Notes under the pieces: generated by a model
Seen by the model: only the letters and a program-made list of their open reading frames with translations
What the model was told of the DNA's origin: nothing
The model's database searches: none
Virus record (IMG/VR): IMGVR_UViG_3300042511_000337
Location: 1 to 36,184 of that record
DNA length: 36,184 bases
From: a virus
Direction: 5' to 3' (one strand)
Shown: positions 35,355 to 36,184 of the stretch, in pieces
Layout of the letters: every line of letters starts with the position of its first letter
How positions within the stretch are numbered: the first letter of the stretch is position 1
Program-made: the position numbers and the translations under genes

Positions 35355-36184
35355 CTACTCTTTTTCTTCTACCTCTTTTTCTTCTACCTCTTTCAAATCG
35401 TAATCACCATCTGTTCCGATGATATTCTTCCAATATTCAGAGTATTCTTTTTTGTATTTCTCAATAGACGCTTTTTCTTCGGTAGTTTCTTTACCTGCCA
35501 AGAATCCGTGAGGTGTTACAATAATCTTACCATCTTCATAACCCAATCCGTTGATGTGGTTTTTCATTACTGAGATTTTAGTTCTCACAGCAAATTTGAT
35601 AGTTCTTTTATCTTTAGTCGCGGTAATCTTTGTTGTTCCCGCACCTTTTTCATTCCCGAAACGGAAAACTAATGAGGAGTTCAACCAAATCGCCTCACCA
35701 CCTTTAGCCTTAATTTTAGGTTGTCCAAATGGATTATCCGGAAGTTCAACCCAAGGTTGGTTAACAATAACCAAAGTATTCTCATATTTAGAATCCGCTT
35801 TACGACTTCCCGATATTCTTTGATTGATACCCATACCAATTTTGTCAGCCAACGCCGCCGCGTTATGTTGTTTACCACCTTTACCTTCAAAAGTCATTTT
35901 ACAAGGAACTGAACCAACAGAATCCCATAAGAACAATAAACTATAATCTAATTCACCTTTCTCTTGAGCGTCAAGTAAACTATTAATGTAATCTGTAATT
36001 TGTTCTATATAACTAAAGTTATTATTGAAGATGTAGAACCCGTCCCATTCTAATTCACCCGTTTCTTCATCAACCATTTCTTCACAATCAAAACCCATAA
36101 GTTTTGCGTGTTCAAATGACCACTTTTGTTCGGTAATAATGAATACCGGTAATATTTGTTTTTTCTGAGCATCAACAGCACATT
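35355..36184 (-). CDS. uvsX: UvsX-like RecA-family recombinase, 5' end missing
   Basis: The reading frame is open to the right edge of the window. Beyond the internal ATG at 36098 the same frame continues upstream for 28 more codons (CAVDAQKKQILPVFIITEQK...), so about 275 C-terminal residues are present and the Walker A region lies outside. Visible RecA-core features are the strand/Glu segment PVFIITEQKWSFEHAKLMGF, Walker B SLLFLWDSVGSVP, the L1/L2-type segments with LADKIGMGINQRISG and NTLVIVNQPWVELPDNPFGQ, and the KAKGGEAIWLNSSLVFRFG strand. It forms filaments on single-stranded DNA for strand exchange and recombination-dependent replication. The C-terminus is a Glu-rich repeat (EVEEKEVEEKE), resembling acidic tails that regulate RecA-like proteins and single-strand binding partners. 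Confidence 0.9.
   Translation of the reverse strand, partial: CAVDAQKKQILPVFIITEQKWSFEHAKLMGFDCEEMVDEETGELEWDGFYIFNNNFSYIEQITDYINSLLDAQEKGELDYSLLFLWDSVGSVPCKMTFEGKGGKQHNAAALADKIGMGINQRISGSRKADSKYENTLVIVNQPWVELPDNPFGQPKIKAKGGEAIWLNSSLVFRFGNEKGAGTTKITATKDKRTIKFAVRTKISVMKNHINGLGYEDGKIIVTPHGFLAGKETTEEKASIEKYKKEYSEYWKNIIGTDGDYDLKEVEEKEVEEKE
35358..35387 (-). repeat. 15-bp direct repeat at the 3' end of uvsX
   Basis: Two exact copies of a 15-bp unit (35358-35372 and 35373-35387), with the start of a third, encode the EVEEK repeats of the acidic C-terminal tail. A change in copy number would keep frame and alter tail charge. Confidence 0.85.

Overview
The window looks like part of the genome of a T4-like phage with a contractile tail, probably infecting a member of the Bacteroidota (Flavobacterium-like). 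Four things support this. There are recognisable baseplate wedge proteins (gp25-like and gp6-like). There is a T4-style replication and nucleotide block (UvsX-like recombinase, FEN-type nuclease, DnaB-family helicase, class Ia ribonucleotide reductase NrdA/NrdB). The DNA is strongly AT-rich, with A-rich gene leaders and no obvious Shine-Dalgarno sequences. Several tail proteins carry SprB-like, PKD-like and Cna-B-like beta modules typical of Bacteroidota surface proteins. No tRNA, rRNA, CRISPR array, insertion sequence, integrase or reverse transcriptase was found. The host assignment is an inference.

Layout. (A) 1-8493, plus strand: a row of tail-fibre or adhesin-like genes. These are a truncated Thr-Pro repeat protein, a 212-aa fibre-like protein, 220-, 751- and 431-aa beta-rich proteins, and an 807-aa collar/fibre-like protein. 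A RuvC-like Holliday-junction resolvase ends the row. One 60-aa gene (929-1111) lies on the opposite strand within it. (B) 8495-8524: a perfect A/T-flanked hairpin, probably a bidirectional terminator between two converging units. (C) 25653 down to 8530, minus strand: a tightly packed series (gaps of 1-3 nt, one overlap) of large structural proteins of 1884, 625, 292, 398, 302, 1021 and 1190 aa. They lie downstream of the gp25 and gp6 genes, as baseplate genes do in T4-like phages. (D) 25722-28981, minus strand: a membrane-anchored alpha/beta hydrolase, then gp6- and gp25-like wedge proteins. (E) 29033-29054: a hairpin with a UUCG tetraloop and U-tract that ends the nrd transcript. (F) 29079-36184, minus strand: uvsX (5' end outside the window), 5'-nuclease, a 150-aa unknown, helicase, nrdB, nrdA.

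How the genes fit together: block F makes dNTPs and replicates and recombines DNA. Its terminator separates it from virion genes, whose first gene (gp25) has a leader with two copies of the octamer TATTTATA. The same octamer, or a one-base variant, lies just upstream of most other genes that follow a gap, so it is a candidate phage promoter or initiation element. The virion genes specify a baseplate plus an unusually large set of beta-sandwich adhesins joined by Thr-Pro linkers. Features that stand out are seven SprB-like repeats in the 1190-aa protein, a polytopic hydrophobic block inside the 1884-aa protein, exact 60-bp repeats at the left edge, and the hydrolase gene placed inside the baseplate block.
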